The position numbers were made by a program, and so were the translations under genes. Below are positions 28,400-43,300 of a DNA stretch of 64,000 nucleotides, in pieces (position 1 is the stretch's first letter; each line of letters starts with the position of its first letter). Source of the DNA: Leuctra nigra (Eukaryota; Arthropoda; Insecta; Plecoptera; Leuctridae); assembly GCA_934045905.1 (NCBI GenBank), contig OW203762.1, forward strand, positions 50,989,411 through 51,053,410. Direction: 5' to 3'. The notes beneath the pieces are model-generated. The model saw only the letters and a program-made list of their open reading frames with translations, did no database searches and was not told the origin of the DNA.

Positions 28400-30440
28400 A
28401 CTTGCGCGTATCGCGGACAGGTTATTATGTGTGACAATATTACGTAACAGCCTAATTCATGCATTCGTCCTCTAACGTTTTCGACATTTAAGTAATCATA
28501 GTTATGTCAATGTCCACATCGAGATGATAAGTGCCACTTTTGAACGCTATAGCAATAATAGGCTGCTGGTTTGCTTTGTCTATTTCACATGTGTAACCAC
28601 ATACATACAGTAGCAGGTCAACCTAATGGCAAACATCGGTCTCTACACTTTCAAATCAATTTTCTTGTCCGAATCCTTATTATCATTAATTAAGATTTCA
28701 ATTTATAGTGGCCAGTGATTTTTTTTACATTAAACCGGTTCTTTTTGTTCATAATTCTGGGAGTTAGAGTCGATTTAAATGGACTAACACCGAATAATAA
28801 TTCACAGAACACATGATGTCTCACGTAACGTTGTATTTGGCCTGCATTTACACATTCATTTAATCCGCACCGGTATTTGTAAATAACAAGTCATGAGCGG
28901 TAATAGATTCACGATGTATTTAATTGAATCATTTAGTTTTTTATAAACAATGGTCATCTCCATGGGTCGTTGTTTCCCCCTGCTGAGGGAGCCATGTAGT
29001 CGCAGCATCTTCTTCTCTCTCGCACCTTCGCTAACGAGGTGGAGGACGTTGTCTGGATAGGCCAGCAGGTCGCAGGTCAAGCAATCATGTAACACATTGG
29101 CGACACTAACCTCGCTCGTCTGACGAGAGATAATATAGCACGGGACAGGACAGCAACAAGTGCGGGGCGAAGTCTCCCCTCCTGTCTGCTTGGCCATGGG
29201 CTGGCGAGCGGCTCCAGAAATCATGCCGCGGCGATCGTGCTTTCAGTTTCATTATCAAAAGCACGCGGATCGGTCGGTCGGCCGAGCACAGCGCAGCGAG
29301 CGGAACGTCAGTGGTCTACATGTGAATGTGTTACTAGGACGAGACTTATAAATAAACATTCATTGTATAGGCGGATACACGTTTATTAATAAATAATTTT
29401 ATGTAATACTTACCTGAAGTTGCAGTGAGTGAGTCTTGTTAATCTAAGTGCTGGCGTCTCGAATGGTTCAACAACGTGTTCATGACAAGTACGTCTTATT
29501 CAGTGAATCATTCTCTTCGAGATTATTTTCGTCAGATTTTACGTTGAATGTGTATACGATTTTTCAAGTGTTACTTTGTTCAGTAAATGGGGCCAATTAT
29601 TATTCTAGTCGGCGTGTCGAAGAAATAAACCTGCATGTTACTCTTACTTTCTGTCGGCGGAGCGAAGTGTGCATTCGAGAATAACACGCGAGTCATTCAT
29701 TCCGGGATATTGTCACCGAGTCCAAAGTCGCGACTCAAGAACAGACGGACGAATTTGCATCTCAATTGATTTATTTTAATGAAACTCTTACTTTTATTGC
29801 AATATATATAAACCTTGACTTACTCCAAATTCGTGGAACGAAGAATTGCATGGGATTACATAGAATGATAGATTCCTTTTATTAGTTACTTTTTGTTTCT
29901 TATATACTTTGACTAACAAAAGCATTCAGACAAAAGTATTTTGTGATGGATGGTTGCTTAATGTTAAGTTCTTTCACATAAAGTAAATTATGCAATGATT
30001 TTGCTACACGGGGGACGTAAAGATCAATTGCTAATGAATAATTATAAATAGTAGGTGCTTTGTCCATAAAGTAGCGATTATGTTGGGGTATAATTACAAC
30101 TAATGGTTTTTGATAAAAATCTGCAGTTTACGATGTCTGATGCATAGTATATTTGTGCCCAATAAAAGTTAATGATACAGAAATTGAAAAACATTGCAGG
30201 AAATGGGTAGGTGAAGTTACATTACATTGCAAGTGCACCTACTATCAATTTTCTCATAAGAGCAATTATATATCATTGCGTTCAATCTAACCAGTAATCT
30301 ACCGTTTATCTAGATTCCATTGCTATCATTCAGGTTAATAACAACGATGCGGATTACGATTTCAGCTGTATTTTTCATATTTCTCCTGCTCAGGAACAAA
30401 CTCAAACCTGACTAGGAATCGAGCTCAGACTCTTGTAATT
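28400..30440. other. Gene-poor stretch with one CpG-rich block
   Basis: AT-rich apart from about 29130-29330, where CpG-rich sequence with CGGTCGGTCGGC could mark a promoter. No supported coding region. Confidence 0.3.
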
Positions 30441-30457
30441 ATTTGCCATAATATTGT

Positions 30458-31150
30458 GAGAGCGAAGCGAGCGTCTCCTTTTCGCTCTTTTGGCACATAC
30501 CTTTGTTATTTAAAGTTTATTTTTGTTTGTGATACTCAGTATACATGTCGCAACGTTTCTCAGATCGAGCTGAAATTTTGCACACATTTAAGAACCAACT
30601 CAGCGGTTCGCAGACTGATTTTTCGAAATCTGTTGATTACTAATTCAAATTTAAAAATATACTTCTGATTGGTTTATCCGATCAATTTGAAATGTTTCAA
30701 GGTCATTAATATCAACATTTTTTAAATTGTACACAGTTTCAGCCAAATTCTCCTTTTGGCTACAATTTTAGAAATATCTTCCTATCTGTCAAAAAACAAA
30801 ATATTCTGATTAATTCCAAATTTGCATCGTGATCAGGAATAAAATTATCTCATACCTACTTGACACATTTTCAGCCCAATCGGTCAAGTATTTACAGACT
30901 TAGGTACCTACCTATTGCCATTTTAAAAGTTTTTAAATAGCTGTCAAAAAATATTTATCCAAAAGTACCAAATTTACGGCACATGATATGTTATTCAATT
31001 ATTCCAGAGGGTGGAAATTGTAAAGTTGCAATGAAAATCAGTAATAATGTAGAAGTTATCTTTGATTGAGCGAATCGTGTGGGATTGGAGGTGTTGTATA
31101 TAAAGGTGCTCGCTCATCAACGCGTTACATTGAGTGTTTTCCTAGTTATT
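30458..31150 (+). repeat. RepA dispersed repeat, copy 2
   Basis: Starts GAGAGCGAAGCGAGCGTCTC, carries AGATCGAGCTGAAATTTTGC modules, and ends with CGCTCA...TGAGTG (31111-31116 / 31131-31136), TTTTC and CTAG at 31142-31145. It lies about 90 bp upstream of the acceptor of the 31242 exon. Confidence 0.65.
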
Positions 31151-31349
31151 TTTTTATTAAAATTGTACAATTCTATTTTGGTTCATGGACTTGGTGGCAG
31201 GTAATGCTGTTGCTAGGTAATGATGCTGGTCCATGTTGCAGCCGTGTGTGCGCGACCGACGCCGGCCGTCGCGATGCCTGGCGCCTAGTCCGCGATGAGG
31301 TAACGGCGAGTGGGGAGCAGTCGCCGTCACCACATCGGTCCCTGGAAGA

Positions 31350-34300
31350 ATGCTCAAGTGGTTTCGCAACAAGAGCCCACATCCTGACATCGTCACCGAC
31401 GACCCTCTAGCAACCATCCGCGTGCACCACGTCGTTCCGGAGATCTACGCCGTCAGCAGGTGAGACGACGCCGACGACGCCCACTACAAGAGCTACTGTT
31501 TTAGACATAATCAATGATTGAGTCACTTATAGTTTATTGTCAGATGAAAGTAAAAGCAATCACCAAACACCATTAACTTTACTTCTTTATTATGGCTACT
31601 TCATTTCAACGGATTGGGCCTTGCCTATTACAACCGATTCATCTTAGATTTGTCCTTCATCTATCAAATTAGTGACGCTACAGAAGTGATCAATGAAGTG
31701 TGGAAATGATGTAACGTGAAGTAAACTAAACGTCTACACTGTGGCACCATCAATAACAATTTGTCAAACCTAACTTTTGAACACGGCACAAGTTTCGTTT
31801 CACATTAGAAAAACCGCTCGGGCCAAATGAAAAGTATTCTTTTTGTTCTTGATCAGCTGTGGTTATGTCCAGGGGGCCTGTGGTCGAACTGGTATGTTTT
31901 ACACCCGCAGAGTCCAACTTTTTGTCTGGATTCTAGAGCAGCGGAAATGTGCTATTAGACGTGCATATAATAGCGCCGTTACGTAATCACACCAATGCTC
32001 GGATACTAGTTACAACCCTAATTACATAATTATTTCATATCTTATTGAATTGACAATTAAATAACACATATCGCGACTCATGCGGAATTTGAAGGTGCAA
32101 AGGTCTTGGTTGGTAAACAAGAAGCTATTGTGCTGCTCGGCAATTTCACATGCTATTCATCAGTCACTAGTACACAGGCACTGGCTCGGTACGGCACGAG
32201 CTAAAGTTCAATTATTGTTGTGTTACGTGACTTATTGTTTGCTGAAATGCAGGCTGCCCGGAGCGAAGCACCCGTTTACATTGTGAGTGTTTATTCCACA
32301 GGGTGAATCCATTATTCCTCGATGACGACGGGCATCGCGTGGGGTGCACGTCGCAAGAGCGCTCGAGGCAGCAGAGCAAGGAGAGCTCCCCGGACGTCGC
32401 CGACAAGTCCGGCAGCTCGGGCTACTGCGGCAGCAACGTGTACAACTCCTCGTCGGAGTGCAGCAGCGGCGAGCCGATCTACAACGACGCCAGCAAGACG
32501 ACGGTGTTGCGGGACGACGCCGTCAAGGTGCTGGAGCAGAACGTGAGCTTCGTCAAGAGCATCCTAGTAGCTGTGAGAGGCGGCAGTCCTCGCGGGTCCA
32601 AGAAGAAGAAGCACAGTCGGAAGCCGAGCGGGTCGTCGCAGGCGACGTTGACGCCGATCCCCGAGGGGAAGATCGACTACTGCATACCTCGACCCGTGTG
32701 GCCGCCGAGCGACCATGTCGCCTCCCTGCACGACTCGCTGGTTGACGACGCCCTACTGTTCTACACGAGACTGTCGATGCCGCCGTTGCCAATTCCACGA
32801 GTCGGCGCCAAGTACGTCCAGAACGCGGGCGTGCTCAAGAACACCATCAGCGAGGCGGTGGAGAGGCGGGAGTGTGAATCAGAAAATGTGCTCAGGGAGT
32901 TATCAAATACCATAAACTTGGCGTTAGAAGGCAACCAGTTAATATCCCACGAGGAGTTACTGCTTAGTCTTTCACAAACTATAAATCGGAAACTTGGCAA
33001 TGTAACAATAACGTCGGACTCCTCCGCCGAGGAGGCGGCGTTGAAGCGTTTGTCGTTCACGTTGAGCCGCAGTGATCAGGTGCAGAAGATGTCCAGGGCC
33101 TTCAGCAACTCCAGCAGCAGTAGCGGAGGGTCGTCGTGGAGCGGGACGCCGGTGGGACGCCGATCACTGCTCAAGGAGTCAGACTACGCGAGTATTCGAT
33201 CCAAGAGTTCGCCGGGGACGTCGGACGGCGAGCCGGTGGCGGGGACGTCGTCGTCGTCCTCCGACGCCGGCAGCAGCGGCTTCTCGGACTGCACAAGGAC
33301 TCCTCCCAGCTCCTCGTCGGACTCCTCGCCGTCCAGTCGACGCGCTCCTCAGGATCTCTCTCAGCCGCCCGTGTTCGTGCACCAGGACCTCGCCGGTGTC
33401 CCGAACAGTGCGAGGAACGCGATGATCTACGGCGCTCTGTGCCAGAGCGGTGACTATGAGAAGTTGATCGAGAAGAAACTACCGAGTGATAGTGATAACA
33501 GTGCGACGGACGAGCGTCTCGACGCCTCTGAAAGCCTGTGGGACACATATTACGGCGTCGGAGTGACGGCTGGCGACGTCCGACTGAAATCCAAAACGGA
33601 TTCTTTTTACCACGTGAGTAATTTACATAATACCTACATCAATGACCCTTACATAACGTAAACACAACAAACTGTGAAGCTATCTATGTCAATTAACCAA
33701 CCACTTCGCAGGAAAACCGATAGTAGAGCAATTTCTTCGTAGTATAACTATCAGCCAATTAGAGCTCTGGCTTCTACAACGCTTAATACCGGTATTTTTT
33801 TATTATATCAATTAATTAACAATTAATTATACCCCATCCAACTAAAGTCGGGTTGGGGGGTGGAGGTAGCTCCACCTTCTTCTAGGGCCTCCTGGGATGC
33901 CGAAGTCGGCCGGCCATTCCAACTTCTTCCCCGTCGTCTTCTTCCTCATCGTCTTCGCTCTCCTCTGATTCCTCCACCTGCCGCTCCACCAACTCATTCC
34001 ATCTTTCTACATCTTCCCACCACTTCTCTCCTTCCACTCTCCTCCAATCTTCGCCTCTCTCCGCCACATCCTCTTCAATGCTGTCCATCCACTTGGTCCT
34101 CGGACGCCCAGCCTTCTTTTTCTTCACTTGTCTTCCCTTCTCAAATTCTCTTCTAGGAATTCTCTCCTCTCCCATTCTTTTCATGTGCCCGAACCATCTC
34201 AACCTCTCTCGACTTATCTTCAAACTTAACTTCTCCACTCCCAAGTCTTGTCTTATCTTCTTACTCCTGATTTTATCCAACTTGGTCACTCCCGCCACCC

Positions 34301-37300
34301 CTCTCAAAAACTTCATCTGTGATGCCTGGATTTCTGCTATTTCTCTTCTGCCCATTGGCCATGTTACCGCCCCATATGTCAGGATTGGAATATAGTACAG
34401 TTTGTATATCAGTAGTTTGCACCTCATTGGTATACCCTCCTTCCATAACAGCTTCCGAACACATTGGTAAAAGCTCTCCGCCGCTGCTCGTCTCTTCTTT
34501 ATCTCGCGCTCCACCTTACCATCCCTTGTCACAACACTTCCTAAATATTTAAACTCCTCCCGTTCTTGCAGCATTGCTCCCTGGATTCCAATCTTGCACC
34601 TCGCCTTCTTTCCTCTGTCCATACACAATGTTTCACTCTTTTCTCTGCTAATATGTAGGCCATACTTTTCTGTCACACAATTCCATTTATCCACCTTCAA
34701 CTGTATCTCATCTTCCGACTCGCTCCATATCATAATGTCATCTGCATATATAAATGTTTTTGAATCCCTTCCTTCCACTTCGTCATTCTCCACTTCCCGT
34801 ACCATCTCATCCATTACAACACCAAACAGAGTCGGTGACAACACACTACCTTGCTTTAAGCCTTCATTTACTTGGAACCATTCTGTCCTCCCTACACTGC
34901 ACTGCACACAACTCCAGCTGTTCTTATACGTACTCTTTATCTTCTTTATTAGTTCTCCACACACTTCTTTCCTCTTCAAACACTTCCACACCATCTCTCT
35001 AGGTAGCCTGTCGTAAGCTTTCTCGAGGTCCAAAAAAACCATCCTTGTAATGGATCCCTCTTCCCATCTGCTTTCCATCAGCTGCCGCAGTGCAAATACT
35101 AGGTCAATGGTCGACCGCCCCCGCCTAAAACCATACTGCTCCTCCCTTATCTTCTCCTCCAAGTATAGCATGAGCCTTCTCTCTAGTATCTTCTCGTATA
35201 TTTTGGCTGCCTGCGATATGATTGTTATGCCTCTGTAGTTGCCAGCCAGTTGAAATTGTTGAATTTGTTGAAAGATCGCGTACTATTTTTATCAAATATT
35301 TTTCTCATTTTCTCATTTCTGACCTAGATGTTAGGAATCTCTCGTGTAGAAGATGTAATGAATTGCCTAAGTGCGTGACCAGTGCGTAATGAGTGCGTAG
35401 TCAGTGCGTAGCACGTGGACTGTCACCAAAGGTCCCGGGTTCGAGCCCAAGGCTGTCTAACAGCAATAACATTGATATTAAAGACGCCACCTGAATGCCT
35501 AACTGTGTGATCACGGCTTATTCTTGGCAGAGCCACTGTTGTTGCTGCTGCTTGTAATTGTTTGTGTTTTACTCCTTGGCATCAAGGTGGCGGTGAAGAA
35601 ACCTGATTCCATGGAATGAACGCCCGTAAATCGCGTCAAACTAAACTTTGGTTGGCCTTACAAGGCCGTTTGGGGGGAAAGTACGCGTATACACATTCTT
35701 AATCATACCTGGTAACCAATGGTTATCTAATCATTAACATCATGAATTGCCTCAAGTATGAAAAGATTGAAGATGGGCGGAGTAGCCGTCATTTCGTTTT
35801 CTTCTGGCGCCAGAATGAATATGTTTAAGAGAATAGGAAAGACAAGTTAATCGATTGTTGGGCAGTTTCGGTGCATTGATTGCTGAAAATATGGGCCAGA
35901 CAGAATCCATCGTAAATCAGACAGATTAGATTGACTGTTTTCTAAACGCGAAGCTTCCACAGACGACCAACGTAAACTGATGGTAATTACCATCAAGTTG
36001 GTAATTACCAGCCTATTATATGCAGCCACAACCTTATTAAAGTGGTCCCACTGCTCCAGCCAAGGTGCTTAGAATTCGCCGTAATTCATACAAATCTCTG
36101 ATGAAATAATACCTCAAACAACAGCATAAAACAATTATATCTTACCGTGTGCTCCAATTATATGTTTTTAATTGAAGTTCCAATTAAACTGTCCCAAAAT
36201 AATTCATATTTGTAGTGCAATGTTGCCAGATTTATGGTAAATTTTACACATTGTACACAGTTTCTTTCTTATTTGGCCCGTGACCCCATATTTTCAAACG
36301 GCAGTCTTATTCTAAAAATTATTATCTTTAATTTGAGACTATTTTCAATAATTTGTCATTCCTCTTGCGGTTTTAGGAGCAATTTAAGGCCAATTTTCCA
36401 GGACGATTTCATGTCTCCCTGTGTTATCTTATGGGGGAAAAGATGATCTTCAATCAAGAATATCTAATTATATGATACCGTAAGGGGCAAATATTTTTTG
36501 CTAGTTGTATGTAATATGGTTTCATTAATCTTTGGTGTGAATTACAGCAAATTCTCATTCCTATGCCGAAACGATGGAACCACTTTAATCAATACGTCAC
36601 CATTTGAACTTTTGGCAATAATTCTGTCCATTCCGGTCCTGTTATTGGCGTTGTAGGGTCAAATCATTTTTCTGATCAAGATGAAATTTGGCGACTAGAT
36701 ACAGTTCAATTCCATAGTTAAATATGAAAATAACTTAGCCACGCCGTTTCACCGATCAAACTAATATTTTGCAATTTATTGAGACGATATATTACATATT
36801 AATAATTTTGAGCTAAATAATGTAAGTTCAAATATTATTATTAAGCGAGCGTAGCGAGCGTCACCACGGTACTCTTATGGCACTTTCTCTGTGTGTGTTT
36901 TTTTTTTTTTTTTTTTTTTTTTTGTGGTCACACCCCAGGTCAAACCGCTTAAGCAATCAATCTGAAATTTTGTACACATACTAACGTACTCTATGCGGTC
37001 CCTGGGATCGTTTTTGAACGGGATCCCGTGATTGGTTCAAATTTTAAAAAAATTATCTTTCGATTGGTTTGTTTTATCAATTTAAAATTTTGACAAGTCA
37101 TTACCACTAACATTTTACCCAATCATACAAAGTTTCAGCCAAATCCTCCCATTGGTTAAAATTTTTAAAAAACTTTCATATGATTTTTGAAATTTAAACT
37201 AGAACCGTATGACCGATCAACTTTGCATGGTCATTGGGACCAACATTATCTGTATTTTTGACAATTTTCAGACTTATCTGTGTTTAAATCCAAAAGTTAT

Positions 37301-40300
37301 TGACATTTTACTGACATTTTGCGTGTTGGCTGTCAAATTTCTCGAAAATGTTGATCACGGCTACTTCGACTCTTTATAGTTCCAAGGTAGTTAGAGCAGA
37401 AACTTTCAAACGTATGAAACTGATATGACCGTTCAATAGATCGTCTAATATTGTGTAAGTACACACACTTTTATCATATGAGTGGTCCCAGGTATATTTT
37501 TTTTAAATATATCCTATGATTTTTGAATTTTAACAAGGAACATTTTTATCATAAAGGTTCAATCGATCAACTTAAAACTTTGCATGGCTATTGGGACTAA
37601 TACTTTAGGAATATTTTGAGATTTTTATACCTACAAGTTTGACGAATTTCAAGAATTATTGGCTTTTAATGATATTTTCGATAGACATTTTTTCGGTTCG
37701 AGGTGTTGCGCGTGTCCGTGCTCACTCATCAACGCGTTATACAGAGCGTTTTCCTAGTTATTATTATCATCAAAATATCCCTTGATCTATTCACTATTTC
37801 AACATAGACCAATTCAGAAATGATCTGGGAGGCTCTTTTTTCTAACATTTCACATGCAGTTAGTTTCATTGCCACATTATTTTGAACATATGATATGTGG
37901 TAACACTCGTGTTGTTACTGATTGTTGTAAAACACACCTATCGGGAGAATCAAACTGCATTTGAAATGTATTAGAAACCAGAACCACCCAAATACACTTT
38001 ATTCTCAAGGTCTACAGATCGGAAACCCATATCGTGCACCGTAGGCACGCTAACGCGTTCAGATTTTAAAATTTACATTTGGTAAAGAAGTGTAGAATAA
38101 AGTAGGTAATATGTACGTGAAAATATTGTAAAAGACAGTTTTATTTGTATTTATTTATTTCACGTCATTCCTTCATGGCGAGATTTAGAGTTATAGTTAA
38201 CAAGTTTTCGACCACCTGTTTGAGTGTCACTTGTCTTGACCCTCATGATCGCTGATAAAAGTCAGTCGAAAAGTTGCTGTTCATTAAATCATTTATACAA
38301 ACATAAAACCATATAAAACGAACCGCATTTTCTAGAATTATTATAAGAACTGCTTGAGTAACAACAGAAAAGGTCACGGAAAACTCAAATGCAACTGAAA
38401 GGATATGAAATGCCTCTGGATAAAAGAATATACCTAGACAAATATTAAAAATTATCTTTATCTCGGATTTTACAAAATTTCTATTTAACGTTGTCTATTC
38501 ATCCAGATGCTCACAAATCACTTTGCATAATATGTTGAATGTTGAATGTTGATATGATCAATGTTGAATAACATAAATAGATAAGGATCACGGTACCTAC
38601 TGCATTTGATTTTTTTTTAAAGCATAGTTAACTATAATTTGTAATGTTGTCTATTCGTCCAGATGCTCACGAATCACTTCGCTTAGTCCACAAATTAAAT
38701 GAATTCTCTTCTTGAGAAACGACTGACAACCTTGAGTCGTTGACAAGGGTGGCGTCGCGCGTTGCATCATGGGCAATTGCATCACTCCGCGGCGCAAAGT
38801 AGTCCCGCGTCGAGCTCATCACGAGCTATTCTCTGAATCAATAATACATCATTTCAATTTATCGGTCATTGTCATACGTGGCCAATTAAATCGAATGCCT
38901 TGAGGATATTTCTCTGCTGAAATCTCCATTCATTTCCTTGTAACACAGAGCAATGTATTGGAATTTTTTTATGCAATTAAAATAGGTCCGATATAAGAAT
39001 GAACGATTGCAAAATAAATATAATGTAGGCACGAGAAATCATACTTATTGGCTGTCGAAGGCTTAGACATAATAATTGTTAAGTACATTTCATGCAAAAT
39101 AATTGTTCGAGCGAAGCAAGCGTTTTCTTTTGACTTTTTTGTCGGATCTCTGTTTTGATAGGGCGGTGGGTCGAGTGGGAGATTAGTTTTTTCCAATTGC
39201 GGGGGCGATCAACACCGTTTCTTCTATTGAGCTGAAATTTTGCATACATGTAGATCAATTTACTATGTAGGCTTTCAACAAACTAATTGTTTTTTTTGTT
39301 TGGTTCAAACCGCAACAAATTGGTTGAACCCAACAACACTCCAATTGATTGAACGTGAAAAAAAAATATACCGTGGCTGTTTGAAAAGTGTATGTATACT
39401 TTTTCCGCCAAATCGGTCAAAGAGCTTTTATACTTATTTACATTTTAGGCTTATTTTGACATAGCTGTCAAAAACGATCTAGGTATTAAAATGTAATTGA
39501 ACTGAATAATAAAATGATAATAATTAGGTGTTGTTTTCACTCCCTAGAGTACATATAGATGGATGTTATTAAGTAGTAATTAAAAGTAGATAAATTTAGT
39601 AGTACTTTACGTTGAGTAATTGACGCACATGTTATAAAGCTGTTCTGCTTTCATAGTTGGCTAAATTCAGTTTGACGTGTTGTACATATTTACCGGTGCT
39701 AGCTCATTTTCATAATTACATTTCTAGTGTTTTGAAAATCTATTTCAACAATGTTCATGCGCAAGGATTAGCTACTAGTTTAAGTTCCCGTAATAAAGAA
39801 TTAAATGCAATGGCCAGTAACAAAGGTATAATTTGAAATGGAAAACCAACAGAAGTTGTGAGCTGTAATGACGCACGTACGCGGCGCGTGGTCACGTGGC
39901 CTCCATTACCCGGCGCCGCGACGCATGTTGTTCTCGATGAAGACGTCGTGGAGGCCGAGACGGCTGGCTAATCGCCGTGCACAGAGGTCGAGGGGGAGGG
40001 GCGGGGTAATTGCGATGATGTATGGAAAGTAATGATGAGTTACCGAATCTTCACGCATCATGCTTTCTCTGTGAAGTATGAAAATGTTATCGGGTTTTTT
40101 GTTGTCTTGTTTGTTTCCGGTCGATCACTTGCTTGTGAATATCTTTGATTATGACGTGTGACAGAAGTTCTAAAGGTTAATTTATTACATGCGAGGTGTT
40201 AATGTCGGGCCATTGTTTGTAACTTTCATCAAGAGCTACCACGCAATATGCGTTATTCAACAACGCAGTTATTACACATATTCCGTTCTGACAGAACAGA

Positions 40301-43300
40301 AACATATTCACGAAAGTCATCAAATTGTCATAAAATATTCTTATTTATTCTTGAACTCTCTTCCATTGTCCTAAAAAGCAAACATGGAAATTACCTGAGA
40401 GTTTCTAAGATAAAACAAGCCCAAAAGTGTTTGGCTCTTGAGAGAATATGAAGAAGCTGCAGTCTGCATGCACCTGGAGTCGAAGCGACCGGTGTTTTGA
40501 CCTACATCTCCGAGCGCATGCGCAGCATGACAGACATTAGCCTACCTATCGCTATCGACATGGTATGAAAAATGATTCAACACATGTGCATGCGAGTCGG
40601 CTTGAACATGTCATGAGATTTTTCAAAACTTTCCCCTCGCCTCACACTTCTTGTGAGTGCATTTTACTTTCGTTGCTTTCACTTTCTTCGGCCGGCGTGC
40701 CCCTCCCTCTCTCGCACAATGCGTCATCTTGCGCGAGATGCGTGTCGGTGCGTGCAGACGCACACGTAATCGCACGCACACGCACAGACAAACAGCGGGT
40801 TACTTACCTACTAGTTACACTGCACTGCGTCCACGACTTACAAAACAAGTGAACCTCAAAAATAAACAAACGCCATGAAAAATGAGAGTGGAACGTAATG
40901 TTTTAAATTGAAATTGTGGTCTGCGGGTCCACAGTCTCTTGTCATCCTTTTGTTCCTACCGAAAACGAGTCTCGAGGCTGTATGGCTGAAAATATTCATC
41001 ATACACACAAACGCTTGATTGATCTATTTGAAATGTTTGTGATACCTACTATTTTATTGCCGACAACAATGAGCACTAACCAGCTCTTACAACAATAAGA
41101 ATCGAATGCATTGTTGCCTGATTTTTGCTTTCGTCAAAAGTCCAATATTTTTATTGAAGTACAAGCGTAGGCACAACAATGCCTACAACTCAAGGTCGGC
41201 GAAAATTTCGTGGTGCACATAATTAAATTTTACAATTTACACTTGTGTAAAATTAAAGTTAGGGTCTGTAAAACACTATTATGTAAATAGTGTAATAATA
41301 CCTATACCTAAAAATGTAGTAATTGTATTAAATGTGTGAAATCGACAATTTATAATTTGTCTTCAAACAAATGCTCATGGTCAATACGTTTATCAAAGTT
41401 TTCCTAGCGTCAAACATATTTGTGTAGTAAGAAGGGATCCTTGGCTAAGTTAAGAGAGACATCAAATGCCCGAGTGCTAATCGGTTCTTCTACAGCCAGC
41501 CTTGATCGTTGACATTTAGCTTCCCTCATCAACGTGTTGATGAGTTGAAGTTTTCAGCCATTCCATGCAATTGTCGCAATCTGCCATTAGCACTTCCAAC
41601 TGAATACCATAATGTGACGTTCAACTCTTTGTGTGGAGAAATGAAAGGTCGCTTCGATCGTCACAAACCATCTTGTCTCTTGTTTTTGAAGGAAGTGACA
41701 CCTCCTCACCAAGGACTGACTGTTTGTACATAAAATATACACACAACGTAAACTTTCATTATCGTGAAATAGATCCGGAAAAGCATTCTACATAATATTA
41801 TAGGCATTGTTGACGGAATTGTCAACAAAAGCGGAAACAAAATATCATGAAATTGTTTGTCACGAAATGAATGCTCCATTTTGATGTTACGTTCGGCTTA
41901 CGACGTTACGAGTAAAATCAGCTGTGTTAAGCAAACTTTCCATGCAATGGCATTTAATGATTTTATAATATGTGTACCTAATAACCATGTGTGCGTGATT
42001 GGCAAATAGGAGGACCTCAATAAATAGTACCCGAGGCGATTGGATATGCGTTTTAAGGGCTGATTAGATAACAATAACGAGGCAATCAGTTGCCTCACCT
42101 TATAGAGGGAGGAGGGGGTATGAAACCTTACATTATTCCATTTATGTCTAACTTAGTTTAGTTCCAATACGAACTTTGCTCATCTAGACTTCCGCGTAAC
42201 GTTTATAGCCAGTTTTATTGTAGTTTAATTAAATTTTCTTCCGAACTATCGAAGTTATATGTCAAGTTATTCAGCTTCAATATACCTATGAGCTCAATTA
42301 CATCGCTTTCTTGGATAACTATCTTCTTCTCAGTTCAAATTGCAGCCATCTTGATAAAAATAAGTTGATATAGAAGCGAAAGCACGGAGTATCGATTTCA
42401 GGTGAACTTACAAAATTGGATCATATTTTAAAAGTCTCGAATGGAATTTGAAATTGACTGTGTTTTACAATATACCGTCCCGTGTAAACCTATCTTCGTA
42501 ATACCATTCATTTTCCCATGCATAATCCCAAGCGAGGCTCATCCACAACATAACATTATCTTCGCAAGGCAAGGGACTCATTACACATTCACTGCAGACT
42601 CGCGTTTGCGTTTAAAGAGCAATTTCAAACTACTACACGGCCCTCGGAGAAATAATGGTAAATATTAAAATGGTAACCACGCGGAGATCGTTTACTTCCC
42701 GCACGAGTGGATACAAACATATTGGAGCAAGATGTGATTCTTTGTATTCTCTCACACTTCTGATGAACAGCCCTGGCATGTCGAGCATGTTGGGAATAGG
42801 ATCTTCTTGATCAGATGCATGCTCGTAGGAAACAGTTTTTCCTCCTTTCGCGAATTATGTAGTCAAAACCCTTTGTCTCTCCGGGGTAAACAAACCTGAA
42901 AGCTGACTTGATAAATTGGACAAGCCACTTTGCTGAACCGGACTGACAAAATGATAGAATACGTTATTTTATATGCAATTACATCTTGGACAAGGTAAAT
43001 TGATTTTCCTCTCGACAAAGGTTGGTATTTCACTCAATCAAATGCAAAATATTATTAAATGTTTCGGTCGAGTTCCTGTAACGGATTGCAAAACAATTCA
43101 AATTGGATTTATAGGATAAAGCAATGCTTTAGTGGAGGAATGTGAATCCAATTCTCTGCAGAGAGAATACATAAAAGATTAGTACGCGAAACCTCATTCA
43201 GAAGTCCCTTTGCAATTTAAATTCATTTAGATTTAACCGTAGTCAATAGAAATACTTCTATTCTATAGGATTGTATCTGTTCAGAGAAACGCGAAAAGAT

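Noticed and set aside
32322..33548. Several Arg/Ala-rich frames overlapping the large GC-rich exon
   Set aside because: Shadow frames of the real coding exon 32302-33613.
33860..35016. Plus-strand ORFs over the RTE-like LINE
   Set aside because: Antisense readings of the reverse transcriptase frame.
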